A DNA stretch of 64,000 nt from Palsa-948 sp964481195 (GTDB lineage Bacteria; Bacteroidota; Bacteroidia; Palsa-948): contig CAYZTB010000010.1 of assembly GCA_964481195.1 (NCBI GenBank), positions 1 through 64,000 of the forward strand, read 5' to 3'. Shown here one piece after another: positions 1-8,796 of the stretch; positions within the stretch are counted from its first letter, which is position 1, and the number at the start of each line of letters is the position of its first letter. The notes below the pieces were generated by a model that worked only from the letters and a program-made list of their open reading frames with translations, had not been told where the DNA came from and did not search any database. A program made the position numbers and the translations under genes.

Positions 1-33
1 CCAATGGCAGCCTTTTTTTTTGAGGTTTTTCTA

Positions 34-705
34 CTAAGGTTTTGACTTAAGCTTGTCCTTAAATACTTTTTGAAATTTCTCCAGCTTAGGACGAATAACA
101 AACTGGCAATAAGACTCTTCGCTGTTTTGATTATAATAGTTGGCATGATAATCTTCCGCTTTATAGAATTCTGTAAAAGGACTAATTTCTGTCACCACAG
201 AACTATCGTATACCTTTTCCTTATTTAATCTACTCTTATACTCTTCAGACAATTGTCTTTGATTTTCGTTACGATAAAAAATAACTGATCGGTATTGGGT
301 GCCAATATCATTGCCTTGTCTATTAAGTTGCGTAGGGTCGTGCGTTTGCCAAAAGGCGGCAAGCAATTGATCAAAAGAAATTTTTTCAGGGTTAAAATAC
401 ACATTACAAACCTCTGCGTGACCCGTTGTTCCTGTGCAAACTTCCTTATATGAAGCATTTTTAACATGACCTCCTGAAAATCCGGACTCAACTTTAAGCA
501 CGCCTTCCAAGATTTGAAACTGGGCTTCAACGCACCAAAAACATCCTGCCCCAAATGTTGCAACTTCAACTTTATTTTCTTTTTCCATCCTAATAATGTA
601 ATCTGATTGTTCTTCTGTTTTTATGGTATCTGCCTGATGAGCACATGATATTAATGAAAACGACAGTGTAAATATATTAATTACAAGACCTTTTAATTCT
701 TTCAT
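34..705 (-). CDS. msrA: Peptide-methionine (S)-S-oxide reductase MsrA, lipoprotein form
   Basis: This enzyme reduces methionine-S-sulfoxide in oxidised proteins. The 223-residue product carries the family motif GCFWCVE near residue 55, which includes the catalytic cysteine, followed by the conserved core with GTQYRSVIFY. The N-terminus is a hydrophobic stretch ending LISC, a lipobox, so I infer a lipid-anchored periplasmic enzyme rather than a cytosolic one. A cysteine in the SYCQF segment near the C-terminus could serve as the recycling residue. The gene stands alone at the window edge, transcribed away from the M1 peptidase gene. The ATG at 705 is the only start that includes the signal peptide. 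Family identity is secure; the envelope location is inference. Confidence 0.95.
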   Translation of the reverse strand: MKELKGLVINIFTLSFSLISCAHQADTIKTEEQSDYIIRMEKENKVEVATFGAGCFWCVEAQFQILEGVLKVESGFSGGHVKNASYKEVCTGTTGHAEVCNVYFNPEKISFDQLLAAFWQTHDPTQLNRQGNDIGTQYRSVIFYRNENQRQLSEEYKSRLNKEKVYDSSVVTEISPFTEFYKAEDYHANYYNQNSEESYCQFVIRPKLEKFQKVFKDKLKSKP

Positions 706-853
706 CTAAAAAAAATTAAATTACGCATAGCTCCTATAACGCATTATACTATGATTTGTTATGTTAAATACTGTTAAAATACTATGCGAAGTTCAAAGAA
801 ATCTCAAAGTCTTCCTCGTCCAAAATTCGTATCATTGTATTCAAATATTTTAT

Positions 854-3394
854 ATGAGAAATTTAACTTTTATTGCACTATTTGCATTGTTATTTACTTG
901 CTTTTCAGTCGGTATATTGTCTGCCCAACCTAAAACCAGAACTTATATTTACGATCCCTTATTAGCCCCTCGAGAGCACGTAGTGGATTTTCAACATCTG
1001 AAACTTGAAGTTTCATTTGAGCCACAAATAAACTTAGTGAAAGGTAAGGTTACTCATTCTTTTATTTCTCTCAGACAAAAACTTGACTCCATCGTATTAG
1101 ACGGTGTTAATATGAAAATAAAAGAAGTTTTATTTGATGGAAAAGTAGCAAAGTATAATACCGATAGCCTTCATGTAATTGTTTATACTCCTTCATTGGC
1201 TTGGGATCAGAAAGGCACTATCACCATTACTTATGAAGCTACCCCACGCAAAGGACTCTATTTTATTGGCTGGAATGACAAAACTGAAATCTGCAGAAGA
1301 CAAATTTGGTCGCAAGGACAAGGAATAGACAACCGCAATTGGATACCCATGTATGACGAGATGAACGATAAGACTACCACAGAAATGATTGTAACTTTTG
1401 ATACCGCCTATAAAGTACTTTCTAACGGAAAAAGGATTGAGAAAAAAATAAATAAAAATGGAACTTACACCTGGCATTATAAAATGAGCCACCCATTTTC
1501 TCCTTACCTTATCATGGTTGGAATTGGGAAATATGATATCAAAGAAACTAAATCTCTTTCTGGAGTTCCTATAAATCTTTGGTACTATCCAGAGTGGAAG
1601 GACAGAGTGGAAGCTACCTATAAGCACAGCGAAAAAATGGTAGACTTTTATGAGAAAGAAATTGGTATTCCCTATCCCTGGGAATCGTATTCTCAAATTC
1701 CAGTACAGGATTTTATGTATGGAGCAATGGAGAATGCAACGGCTACCGTATTTGGCGATTTTTTCTTTGTAGATGAACGTTCGTACTTAGGGAGAAATTA
1801 TGTTAGCGTTAATGCACATGAATTAGCCCATCAATGGTTTGGCGATTACGTTACTGCACGAAGCGATGCACATCATTGGCTTCAAGAAAGTTTTGCAACC
1901 TACTACAACTGGCTTTTTGAGAGAGAAGTTTTTGGACAAGACCATTTTGATTGGGGTCGCAGAGGTGCGCAAACAAATTCACTGGACGAATCTCTTAAAA
2001 ACAATATGCCGGTTGCTCATAGCGAAGCAGGTTCCGTACGCCATTACCCAAAAGGAGCTTTTGTACTGAACATGCTTAAATATGTTTTAGGAGGGCGAGA
2101 GGTATACAACCGATGTATTAAAACCTATTTACTACAACACCCTTACGGCAATGTTGACACCAGAGACTTAATGGTAACCTGCGAAGAGATTACAGGCATG
2201 GATCTAAATTGGTTTTTTGAAGAATGGATTTTTAAGGGAGGAGAACCATCCTACAAAGTAACTTTCAGGGATGTTACTATAGATGCAAAAGGGAAGAAAC
2301 CTGGCAGGTACGCAGAATTTATAGTTAAACAAACACAAGAGTTGACTGAGTTTACTGGACTACCAAGCTCAGGAAGTAAATCTAAAAATAGTGTGAACGA
2401 TGATCCATTTGTTCAAGCTACAAATAAAGATGAATATACACCTGCTGGATTATGGAAAATGCCCATTTGGTTCGAAGTTCATTATACAGATGGCACCGTT
2501 GACAAAAAAAAAATTTGGATTCAGAAATTATCAGAAACCATACAATTTGAAATACCGGAAAATAAAATTGTAGACTTTGCGCTTTTTGATCCAGACAATC
2601 AAATATTAAAGTCTGTCACTTTTGAAAAATCATTCGAAGCACTTAAATCACAAGCATCTAAAGCAAGCAGCATATTAGATCGACACGATGCATTGCACGC
2701 CATGTCAACAATTGACATCGAAAGAAAAAGAGATTTCCTTATCACATTCTACAATGCTGTTCCTGACAATAGTTTTTATCTTTTAAAAGGAGAAGTGATC
2801 AGACAATTATCTCAGGATGACGACAAAAAATCTATAGGCACCATTAGATCTGCTCTTACTGATAAAGATGTAAAAATCAGACAGTCGGTATTAGACAACA
2901 TGAAAGTGCTACAACAAGAATTACTAACGGATGTAGAAAAATTGCTTAAAGATCCATCGTATGATGTAATCACAAATGTGCTTGAGTATTTATCCTTTGC
3001 TAATCCAGAAAAAATTCCATTTTACCTGGAACAAACAAAAGATGTGGAAGGTGCGCCCGGCAGAAATGTGAAAATGAAATGGCTGGAAATTGCATCCATG
3101 TCCAACGAAAAATACGTAGATCAGCTCATTAGTTTTGCAAGTAATACCTATGAATTCAGAACACGTGTAAACGCCATTACCTCTTTGAAAAAATTAAATT
3201 ACCTGGATGTAAATGAAATCGAATACCTGGTAGATGCCATGCTAAGTGCAAATACACGACTTGCCGGACCTGCTGCTGCTGCATTAAAAAACTTTTATGA
3301 GCAGCTTCGATACAAAAGGCAAATTATCAATTACATTGAATCTAAAGAATGGAAAACATGGGAAAATGAAATAATAAAAGAAGTAGTAAAATAA
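854..3394 (+). CDS. M1 family zinc aminopeptidase with C-terminal HEAT-like region
   Basis: This is a secreted gluzincin aminopeptidase that removes N-terminal residues from peptides. From the ATG at 854 the protein has 846 residues and opens with a typical signal peptide (MRNLTFIALF...LSAQ); the frame is open further upstream to 761, but that would bury the signal peptide. The exopeptidase motif GAMEN lies near residue 290, and the zinc site HELAHQWFGDY near 322 is followed by the downstream glutamate in the QESFATYY segment. After the catalytic domain the last 230 or so residues are helical and resemble HEAT repeats, as in other Bacteroidota M1 enzymes. It probably acts in the periplasm or at the outer membrane. 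Confidence 0.93.
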   Translation: MRNLTFIALFALLFTCFSVGILSAQPKTRTYIYDPLLAPREHVVDFQHLKLEVSFEPQINLVKGKVTHSFISLRQKLDSIVLDGVNMKIKEVLFDGKVAKYNTDSLHVIVYTPSLAWDQKGTITITYEATPRKGLYFIGWNDKTEICRRQIWSQGQGIDNRNWIPMYDEMNDKTTTEMIVTFDTAYKVLSNGKRIEKKINKNGTYTWHYKMSHPFSPYLIMVGIGKYDIKETKSLSGVPINLWYYPEWKDRVEATYKHSEKMVDFYEKEIGIPYPWESYSQIPVQDFMYGAMENATATVFGDFFFVDERSYLGRNYVSVNAHELAHQWFGDYVTARSDAHHWLQESFATYYNWLFEREVFGQDHFDWGRRGAQTNSLDESLKNNMPVAHSEAGSVRHYPKGAFVLNMLKYVLGGREVYNRCIKTYLLQHPYGNVDTRDLMVTCEEITGMDLNWFFEEWIFKGGEPSYKVTFRDVTIDAKGKKPGRYAEFIVKQTQELTEFTGLPSSGSKSKNSVNDDPFVQATNKDEYTPAGLWKMPIWFEVHYTDGTVDKKKIWIQKLSETIQFEIPENKIVDFALFDPDNQILKSVTFEKSFEALKSQASKASSILDRHDALHAMSTIDIERKRDFLITFYNAVPDNSFYLLKGEVIRQLSQDDDKKSIGTIRSALTDKDVKIRQSVLDNMKVLQQELLTDVEKLLKDPSYDVITNVLEYLSFANPEKIPFYLEQTKDVEGAPGRNVKMKWLEIASMSNEKYVDQLISFASNTYEFRTRVNAITSLKKLNYLDVNEIEYLVDAMLSANTRLAGPAAAALKNFYEQLRYKRQIINYIESKEWKTWENEIIKEVVK

Positions 3395-3460
3395 CGTGTT
3401 TATTTTATTACCAGAAATATGCATACTTATTTTTATCCTAATTGCCGATAACCACCCAGC

Positions 3461-5584
3461 ATGAATTTTGTTTATCCGCAGTTTTTATTTGCCCTTTTAG
3501 CCATCAGCATTCCTGTAATTATACACTTATTTAATTTTAGAAGATTTAAAAAAGTATACTTTTCTGATATACGTTTTTTAAAAGATGTTAAAATTCAAAC
3601 TCAAAACAGAAACAAATTAAAACATTTACTAATTCTTCTCTCCAGAATTTTAGCTGTTTCTTTTCTAGTGTTTGCTTTTGCTCAGCCTTTTATTCCATCA
3701 ACAGATAAAAAATTTAATGCCGGCACTAAAGCAATTAGCGTTTACGTTGACAATTCGTATAGCATGGAAAATGTAAGTAAAAACGGCATACTCATAGATG
3801 AAGCTAAAAAAATTGCACACGAAATCGCACTCGCTCATTCACAATCTGACTTGTTTCAATTATTAACCAATAATTTTGAAGGCAAGCACCAACGGCTCGT
3901 AAATAGGGAAGAATTCCTAACTATGTTAGACGAAGTACATGTTAGTCCGTCTGTTAAGTTATTATCTGAAGTCACAAAAAGACAAAATGATATTTTATCT
4001 AAATCAGAATTAAATGACAAAAAAGTATATTTAATATCTGATTTTCAAAAAACAGTTTCTGATTTTGAAAATATCCAACAAGACACCCTGATTTCCACTA
4101 CTCTCTTGCCCATTGATGCCAATCAATTCAATAATTTATTTATTGACTCCTGCTGGTTTACATCACCCGTACATCAGATAGATCAAAATCAAATCCTATT
4201 TGTTAGAATAAAAAATGTGTCCGAAAACACACTGGAAAACATTCCCATAAAACTCTTTTTAAACGATCAATTGAAAGCCCCCTATTCCTTTAACATGCTA
4301 CCTAACGAAACGAAAGAGATTCAACTTTCATTTATTGTTAAAGAGTCTGGGATACAACAAGGAAAAATAGAAATTACAGACTATCCTGTTACGTACGATG
4401 ATAAATTTTATTTTTCATTTAATATACAAAAACACATTTCTGTTACCTGCATAACTTCAGAACCATTAACTCTTGCTAATTCTACTTCACCATTTACTGC
4501 TGCTTCCTTGGATTCACCTAAAAAGTATCTCCAATCGTTGTATGGAAAAGATTCGCTATTTATTTTTACAATCAATAACGAGAATAATATTAACTACGCA
4601 TCGATTGCAGAACAGCAAGTAATAATATTGAGTGAGTTAAAAGTAATCTCATCCGGACTATCACAAGAATTGATTCGGTATGTGCAAAATGGAGGCAGCC
4701 TGGTAGTGTTCCCTGCTACCGAAATTGACTCCACCTCCTATCGCTCCCTTTTATCAACATTAGAAATTAAGCATTTCACACGGATAGATACTACAAATAG
4801 CAATGTGTCATGGGTAAATAAAGAAAGTGAAATCTTTAAAGAAGTATTTGAAAATACTGCTTCTACAAAAAAAAATGAAAATGTTGATTTGCCACTTACA
4901 CTGTCTCATTGGTCTTTTTCTGGCGCTCAAAAGACAAGCGAAGAAGTTTTATTGAAGCTAACTAATGGCGAGTCTTTTTTTTCTAAATGGAAATATAAAA
5001 AAGGCAGTGTATTCACTTCGGCTGTTTCGCTAAAAAACAGCTGGAGCAACTTATCCAGACATGCCATTTTTGTTCCACTTATGTACAACATTGCCTTGCA
5101 TAGTCAGCCAGATGTGACTCTCTATTATACCATTGGTAGGAATGTAGCCATCAATGCATCTACAAAAAAAACTGGCGAATCCATCTTTAAAATAAAAAAA
5201 GAAAAGAGTAGCGCAAACACAAATGATAATTTTGAAATAATTCCAGAAACGAAAGTGATTGACATGGAACATAAAATATTCGTTCATGATCAAATACAAT
5301 CTGCAGGAAACTACCAGCTTTTTTCTGATTCAGAATATATTTCAGGTATTTCATTTAATTATGACCGAAAAGAATCCAATTTATCGCGATTTACATTAAA
5401 TGAGATAACTGCTTTATGTAAAAATCCGCAATTAAGTAGCTTTTCTGTATTAGAAATAAGCAACAAAAATATCTCCCAAGCACTAGCTAATATCGGACAA
5501 GGTAAACAGCTTTGGAAATGGTGTATTTTAATGGTTTTACTATTTTTTGCTGCTGAAATACTCTTGCTTCGGTTCTGGAAGTAG
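3461..5584 (+). CDS. BatA-type membrane protein with von Willebrand A-like domain
   Basis: The N-terminal 80 residues match the BatA/aerotolerance membrane domain: a first membrane helix (FVYPQFLFALLAISIPVIIH), the basic HLFNFRRFKKVYFSDIRFL stretch, then a second helix. Next comes a von Willebrand A-like region with a metal-site motif DNSYS near residue 91. A DUF4159- or CARDB-like extracytoplasmic region follows, and a final helix close to the C-terminus (WCILMVLLFFAAEILLL) suggests a protein anchored at both ends with a large periplasmic part. The role is unknown; such proteins accompany MoxR/Bat operons or stand alone, as here. It is 707 residues long and lies 57 bases upstream of the dihydroorotase promoter. 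Confidence 0.8.
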   Translation: MNFVYPQFLFALLAISIPVIIHLFNFRRFKKVYFSDIRFLKDVKIQTQNRNKLKHLLILLSRILAVSFLVFAFAQPFIPSTDKKFNAGTKAISVYVDNSYSMENVSKNGILIDEAKKIAHEIALAHSQSDLFQLLTNNFEGKHQRLVNREEFLTMLDEVHVSPSVKLLSEVTKRQNDILSKSELNDKKVYLISDFQKTVSDFENIQQDTLISTTLLPIDANQFNNLFIDSCWFTSPVHQIDQNQILFVRIKNVSENTLENIPIKLFLNDQLKAPYSFNMLPNETKEIQLSFIVKESGIQQGKIEITDYPVTYDDKFYFSFNIQKHISVTCITSEPLTLANSTSPFTAASLDSPKKYLQSLYGKDSLFIFTINNENNINYASIAEQQVIILSELKVISSGLSQELIRYVQNGGSLVVFPATEIDSTSYRSLLSTLEIKHFTRIDTTNSNVSWVNKESEIFKEVFENTASTKKNENVDLPLTLSHWSFSGAQKTSEEVLLKLTNGESFFSKWKYKKGSVFTSAVSLKNSWSNLSRHAIFVPLMYNIALHSQPDVTLYYTIGRNVAINASTKKTGESIFKIKKEKSSANTNDNFEIIPETKVIDMEHKIFVHDQIQSAGNYQLFSDSEYISGISFNYDRKESNLSRFTLNEITALCKNPQLSSFSVLEISNKNISQALANIGQGKQLWKWCILMVLLFFAAEILLLRFWK

Positions 5585-5636
5585 CCTCATTAATTTTATT
5601 CCATTAGGTCATAATCTGCTGTTTCATAAAATATAA

Positions 5637-5644
5637 TACCTTTG
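5637..5644 (+). promoter_or_regulatory. Bacteroidota -7 element (TACCTTTG)
   Basis: An exact TAnnTTTG match ends nine bases before the ATG at 5654. It implies a very short leader and also excludes the TTG at 5642 as the start codon, because that codon lies inside the element. No convincing -33 element is seen. Inference from consensus only. Confidence 0.55.
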
Positions 5645-5653
5645 CAACTTGAA

Positions 5654-6925
5654 ATGCATCTGCTCATAAAGTCCGCTAAAGTTGTAGACCCTTCCTCGCC
5701 CTATAACGGCAAAATTGTAAATATTTTTATCGAAAATGGAATCATCAAAGAAGTACGTAGTACTAAACTTGATGTGCCAAAAAACGTGAAAGTAATTGAT
5801 GTTCCAGGATTACACGTTTCTCCAGGATTTTTTGACATGCAAGTAAATTATCGTGATCCGGGGCATGAATACAAAGAAGATCTTATAAGCGGTTGTCATG
5901 CTGCTGCTGCTGGCGGTTTTACCGGAGTTGCAATCATGCCCGGAACTAACCCGCCTATTCAATCAAAAGCCGAGGTAGAATACATAAAAAATAAAGCTAG
6001 CGGAGATTTAGTGGACGTGTATCCTGTTGGAGCTATCTCTCACAATACAGAAGGAAAAGAACTTTCCGAAATGTACGATATGCACCTAGCCGGAGCTATT
6101 GCCTTCTCTAGCGATAAGAAACCCATTGCTGATGCTGGATTATTACTTAGGGCATTGCTTTACACAAAAAGTTTTAACGGATTGCTCATGGCCTCCTGCG
6201 ATGATAAAAGTGTTTCTTTGAATGGACAAATAAATGAAGGGGAAACAAATACCTCCATAGGGTTAAAAGGTATACCTCCACTTGCTGAAGAGTTAATGGT
6301 ATCCAGAAATTTGTTTTTGAGCGAATACACCGATTGTCGCTTGCACTTTCAATCTATTTCTACTGCTAAATCCGTATCCCTAATACGAGAGGCAAAAAGA
6401 AAAGGACTAAAAGTAACTGCGTCCATCAACATATACAACCTAGCTTTAGACGACTCTTCATTAATATCTTTTGATACGAATTGTAAAGTTACTCCACCCC
6501 TTCGCACCAAAGCAGATGTGAATGCTCTTAAAAAGGGATTGGCAGATGGCACCATCGATGCAATCGTTTCAGACCATTGCCCGGAGGATGAAGAAAACAA
6601 GAAAGTAGAGTTTGAATATGCTGCTTTTGGAATGATTGGACAAGAATCTTGCTTTGCACTTGCAAATTCAAATAGCGGGTTAAAAATTATTGATCTTGTT
6701 AAAAAGTTGGCAATACGTCCTCGCCAGATATTAGGCTTAGAAGTGCCAAAAATTAAATTAAAAGAAAAAGCAAATCTTACATTTTTCTTGCCTTCTAAAG
6801 AATGGAAAATGGAAGCTTCTCATATTCGATCTAAATCTAAAAACACGCCTTTTATTGGAAAAAAGATGAAAGGAAAAATAGTTGGTGTTTTTAACAAAGG
6901 AGAGCTAGATTTAGTTGCCGATTAA
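5654..6925 (+). CDS. Dihydroorotase homologue lacking most metal ligands
   Basis: The 423-residue protein aligns by eye with class I dihydroorotases: VDPSSPYNG, the GG-FTGVAIMPGTNPP block, INEGETNTSIGLKGIPPLAEE and SDHCPEDEENK are all recognisable. The metal-binding HxH of the family (normally DMHVHLREPG) is replaced by Gln63 and Asn65 in DMQVNYRDPG. The histidine expected before CED is Ser181, and the second histidine of HxxH is Ser234. Asp307 and His309 remain. So the enzyme is either a non-catalytic partner, as with the inactive dihydroorotase-like subunits that associate with aspartate carbamoyltransferase, or it uses altered chemistry. Bacteroidota often carry such a homologue beside a true PyrC. 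I start it at 5654, just after the promoter element. Confidence 0.85.
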   Translation: MHLLIKSAKVVDPSSPYNGKIVNIFIENGIIKEVRSTKLDVPKNVKVIDVPGLHVSPGFFDMQVNYRDPGHEYKEDLISGCHAAAAGGFTGVAIMPGTNPPIQSKAEVEYIKNKASGDLVDVYPVGAISHNTEGKELSEMYDMHLAGAIAFSSDKKPIADAGLLLRALLYTKSFNGLLMASCDDKSVSLNGQINEGETNTSIGLKGIPPLAEELMVSRNLFLSEYTDCRLHFQSISTAKSVSLIREAKRKGLKVTASINIYNLALDDSSLISFDTNCKVTPPLRTKADVNALKKGLADGTIDAIVSDHCPEDEENKKVEFEYAAFGMIGQESCFALANSNSGLKIIDLVKKLAIRPRQILGLEVPKIKLKEKANLTFFLPSKEWKMEASHIRSKSKNTPFIGKKMKGKIVGVFNKGELDLVAD

Positions 6926-6959
6926 AGTTAATTCAACCAATATTTATCAAAACAATTCG

Positions 6960-6967
6960 TAAATTCG
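6960..6967 (+). promoter_or_regulatory. Possible -7 element (TAAATTCG) before dnaX
   Basis: A TAnnTTCG variant of the Bacteroidota -7 box lies 25 bases before the dnaX ATG. A second TTCG copy sits just upstream (6956-6959). The TTCG form recurs at several gene starts in this window. Weak on its own. Confidence 0.3.
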
Positions 6968-6992
6968 TCCAGCCTCGTTTTATAACGTTTAT

Positions 6993-8774
6993 ATGGAGAA
7001 TTTCATTGTTTCAGCACGTAAATACCGCCCTCAAACTTTCGATACAGTTGTTGGACAAGCTCATATTTCCTCCACCCTTAAAAATGCCATCCGAAGCAAC
7101 CACGTTGCTCAAGCATATCTCTTTTGTGGTCCACGCGGTGTAGGAAAAACTACTTGCGCACGCATCTTAGCGAAAACCATTAATTGCATAAATAGAACTA
7201 AAAACATTGAAGCCTGCGATGAATGCGAATCCTGCAAATCATTTAATTCAGGTCATTCATTAAATGTCTACGAACTGGATGCTGCTTCAAACAATTCGGT
7301 CGAAGACATCCGAAACCTTATTAATCAGGTAAGCTTTGCACCCCAATTAGGTACCCACAAAGTATATATTATTGACGAGGTGCACATGCTTTCACAACAA
7401 GCATTCAATGCGTTTTTAAAAACGTTAGAAGAGCCACCAAAACATGCCATTTTTATTTTAGCTACTACAGAAAAACATAAGATTATACCTACTATACTTT
7501 CCCGTTGTCAGATTTTTGATTTCAACAGAATAAAAACCGAAGATACCGTTGAGCACTTAACGTCCATTGCTAAAAAAGAAAAAGTTAAAGCTGAAGAGGA
7601 AGCATTGCACATCATTGCTCAAAAATCAGATGGTGCTATGCGCGATGCCCTTAGCATATTTGATCAAATGGTTTCCTTGTCCGGAAATAACATTACCTAT
7701 AAAGCCGTAATTGACAGCCTCAGTATTTTAGATTACGATTATTACTTTAAAGTAACAGATTCTATACTAGCTAAAAATTCGGCTAATTCACTTCTATTGT
7801 TTAACGAAATATTAAATAAAGGATTTGACGGGCACAATTTTTTAAATGGCCTATCCGAACATTTTAGAAACTTATTGGTTTGTCAGGACGAAGCAACAGT
7901 GCTTTTAATGGAAGTAAGCAATGCAATACGTGAGCGATATAAAATTCAAAGTAAAAAAACTAATCTAGATTTTTTATTAAGAGGCTTGAATATTCTAAAT
8001 AAAGCAGATGTACAATACAAATCAAGTAGAAACCAAAGACTGCTTGTTGAACTGAGCCTCCTTCAACTTTGTTCATTGCAAGACAGCGATACTGAGGCTG
8101 AAAAAAAAAGTGAACTAATTAGCATCGCTCCTATTTCTGTTGAAAAAAAGGCATCTGCTAACCCAATTCCTGGTCAAAATTATTCTGTTGTTAAAGAACC
8201 TGCACAGGAATACAGCAAACTAAATCCAGTAGCTGAAAATAAAAATACAGTTTCAAAAATAAACATTCCATCAGCTGTTGCGGCAACAGGAAACAAACCC
8301 GTAAAAGGAAGAATGCTTTCCATAGCAGGGCTTACAAATGGAAATAGCACAGGAAGTATTTCTAAAAAGAATAAAACAGAATTCAGCACCCCTTCTTCAA
8401 AAAAGGATAATGAGGAGCGCGTATCGCTAGAAAGTGCATGGACAGCTTTTGCAGAAGATTTGAAAAAGAAAAAGAAAATAAACTTAGCGAGCACATTGCT
8501 TGCACACAAACCCGTTCAACTAGACGAAGAAAATATCAGCTTTAATGTCATCAATCAAGTACAGGAAGATGAGATAAATTTTATTCGTACTGATTTGATG
8601 ATTTACTTAAAAAGCGAAATGAATGCTTCATTACTACAATTAAAAATAATAATTGACAAATCTGCAGTTGAGCGTAAACCCTATACTGGAGAAGAAAAAT
8701 ATCAGCGGCTGGCAGAAAAAAATCCAGCCTTAGTAAAACTCAGAGAGGCTTTTAATTTAGAAATTGATTTCTAG
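6993..8774 (+). CDS. dnaX: DNA polymerase III subunit gamma/tau
   Basis: This is the ATPase subunit of the clamp loader and the organiser of the replicative polymerase. The opening VSARKYRPQTFDTVVGQ is diagnostic. Walker A GPRGVGKT is at residues 46-53, the four zinc cysteines are near 65, 75, 78 and 81, Walker B is IIDEVHML near 126, and the SRC motif near 170. At 593 residues it has the AAA+ and collar regions plus a moderately long tau-type tail that is low-complexity between about 370 and 490. There is no obvious slippery A-tract that would demand a frameshift, so separate production of gamma is not apparent. It follows the dihydroorotase homologue on the same strand. Confidence 0.97.
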   Translation: MENFIVSARKYRPQTFDTVVGQAHISSTLKNAIRSNHVAQAYLFCGPRGVGKTTCARILAKTINCINRTKNIEACDECESCKSFNSGHSLNVYELDAASNNSVEDIRNLINQVSFAPQLGTHKVYIIDEVHMLSQQAFNAFLKTLEEPPKHAIFILATTEKHKIIPTILSRCQIFDFNRIKTEDTVEHLTSIAKKEKVKAEEEALHIIAQKSDGAMRDALSIFDQMVSLSGNNITYKAVIDSLSILDYDYYFKVTDSILAKNSANSLLLFNEILNKGFDGHNFLNGLSEHFRNLLVCQDEATVLLMEVSNAIRERYKIQSKKTNLDFLLRGLNILNKADVQYKSSRNQRLLVELSLLQLCSLQDSDTEAEKKSELISIAPISVEKKASANPIPGQNYSVVKEPAQEYSKLNPVAENKNTVSKINIPSAVAATGNKPVKGRMLSIAGLTNGNSTGSISKKNKTEFSTPSSKKDNEERVSLESAWTAFAEDLKKKKKINLASTLLAHKPVQLDEENISFNVINQVQEDEINFIRTDLMIYLKSEMNASLLQLKIIIDKSAVERKPYTGEEKYQRLAEKNPALVKLREAFNLEIDF

Positions 8775-8796
8775 AAATTTATAACAATAATTTTTC

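Noticed and set aside
761..853. Upstream extension of the M1 peptidase to 761
   Set aside because: It would place 31 non-hydrophobic residues before a typical signal peptide that starts at ATG 854.
1193..1696. 167-codon frame on the minus strand opposite the M1 peptidase
   Set aside because: No signal, motif or start context; it lies fully within a well-supported gene on the other strand.
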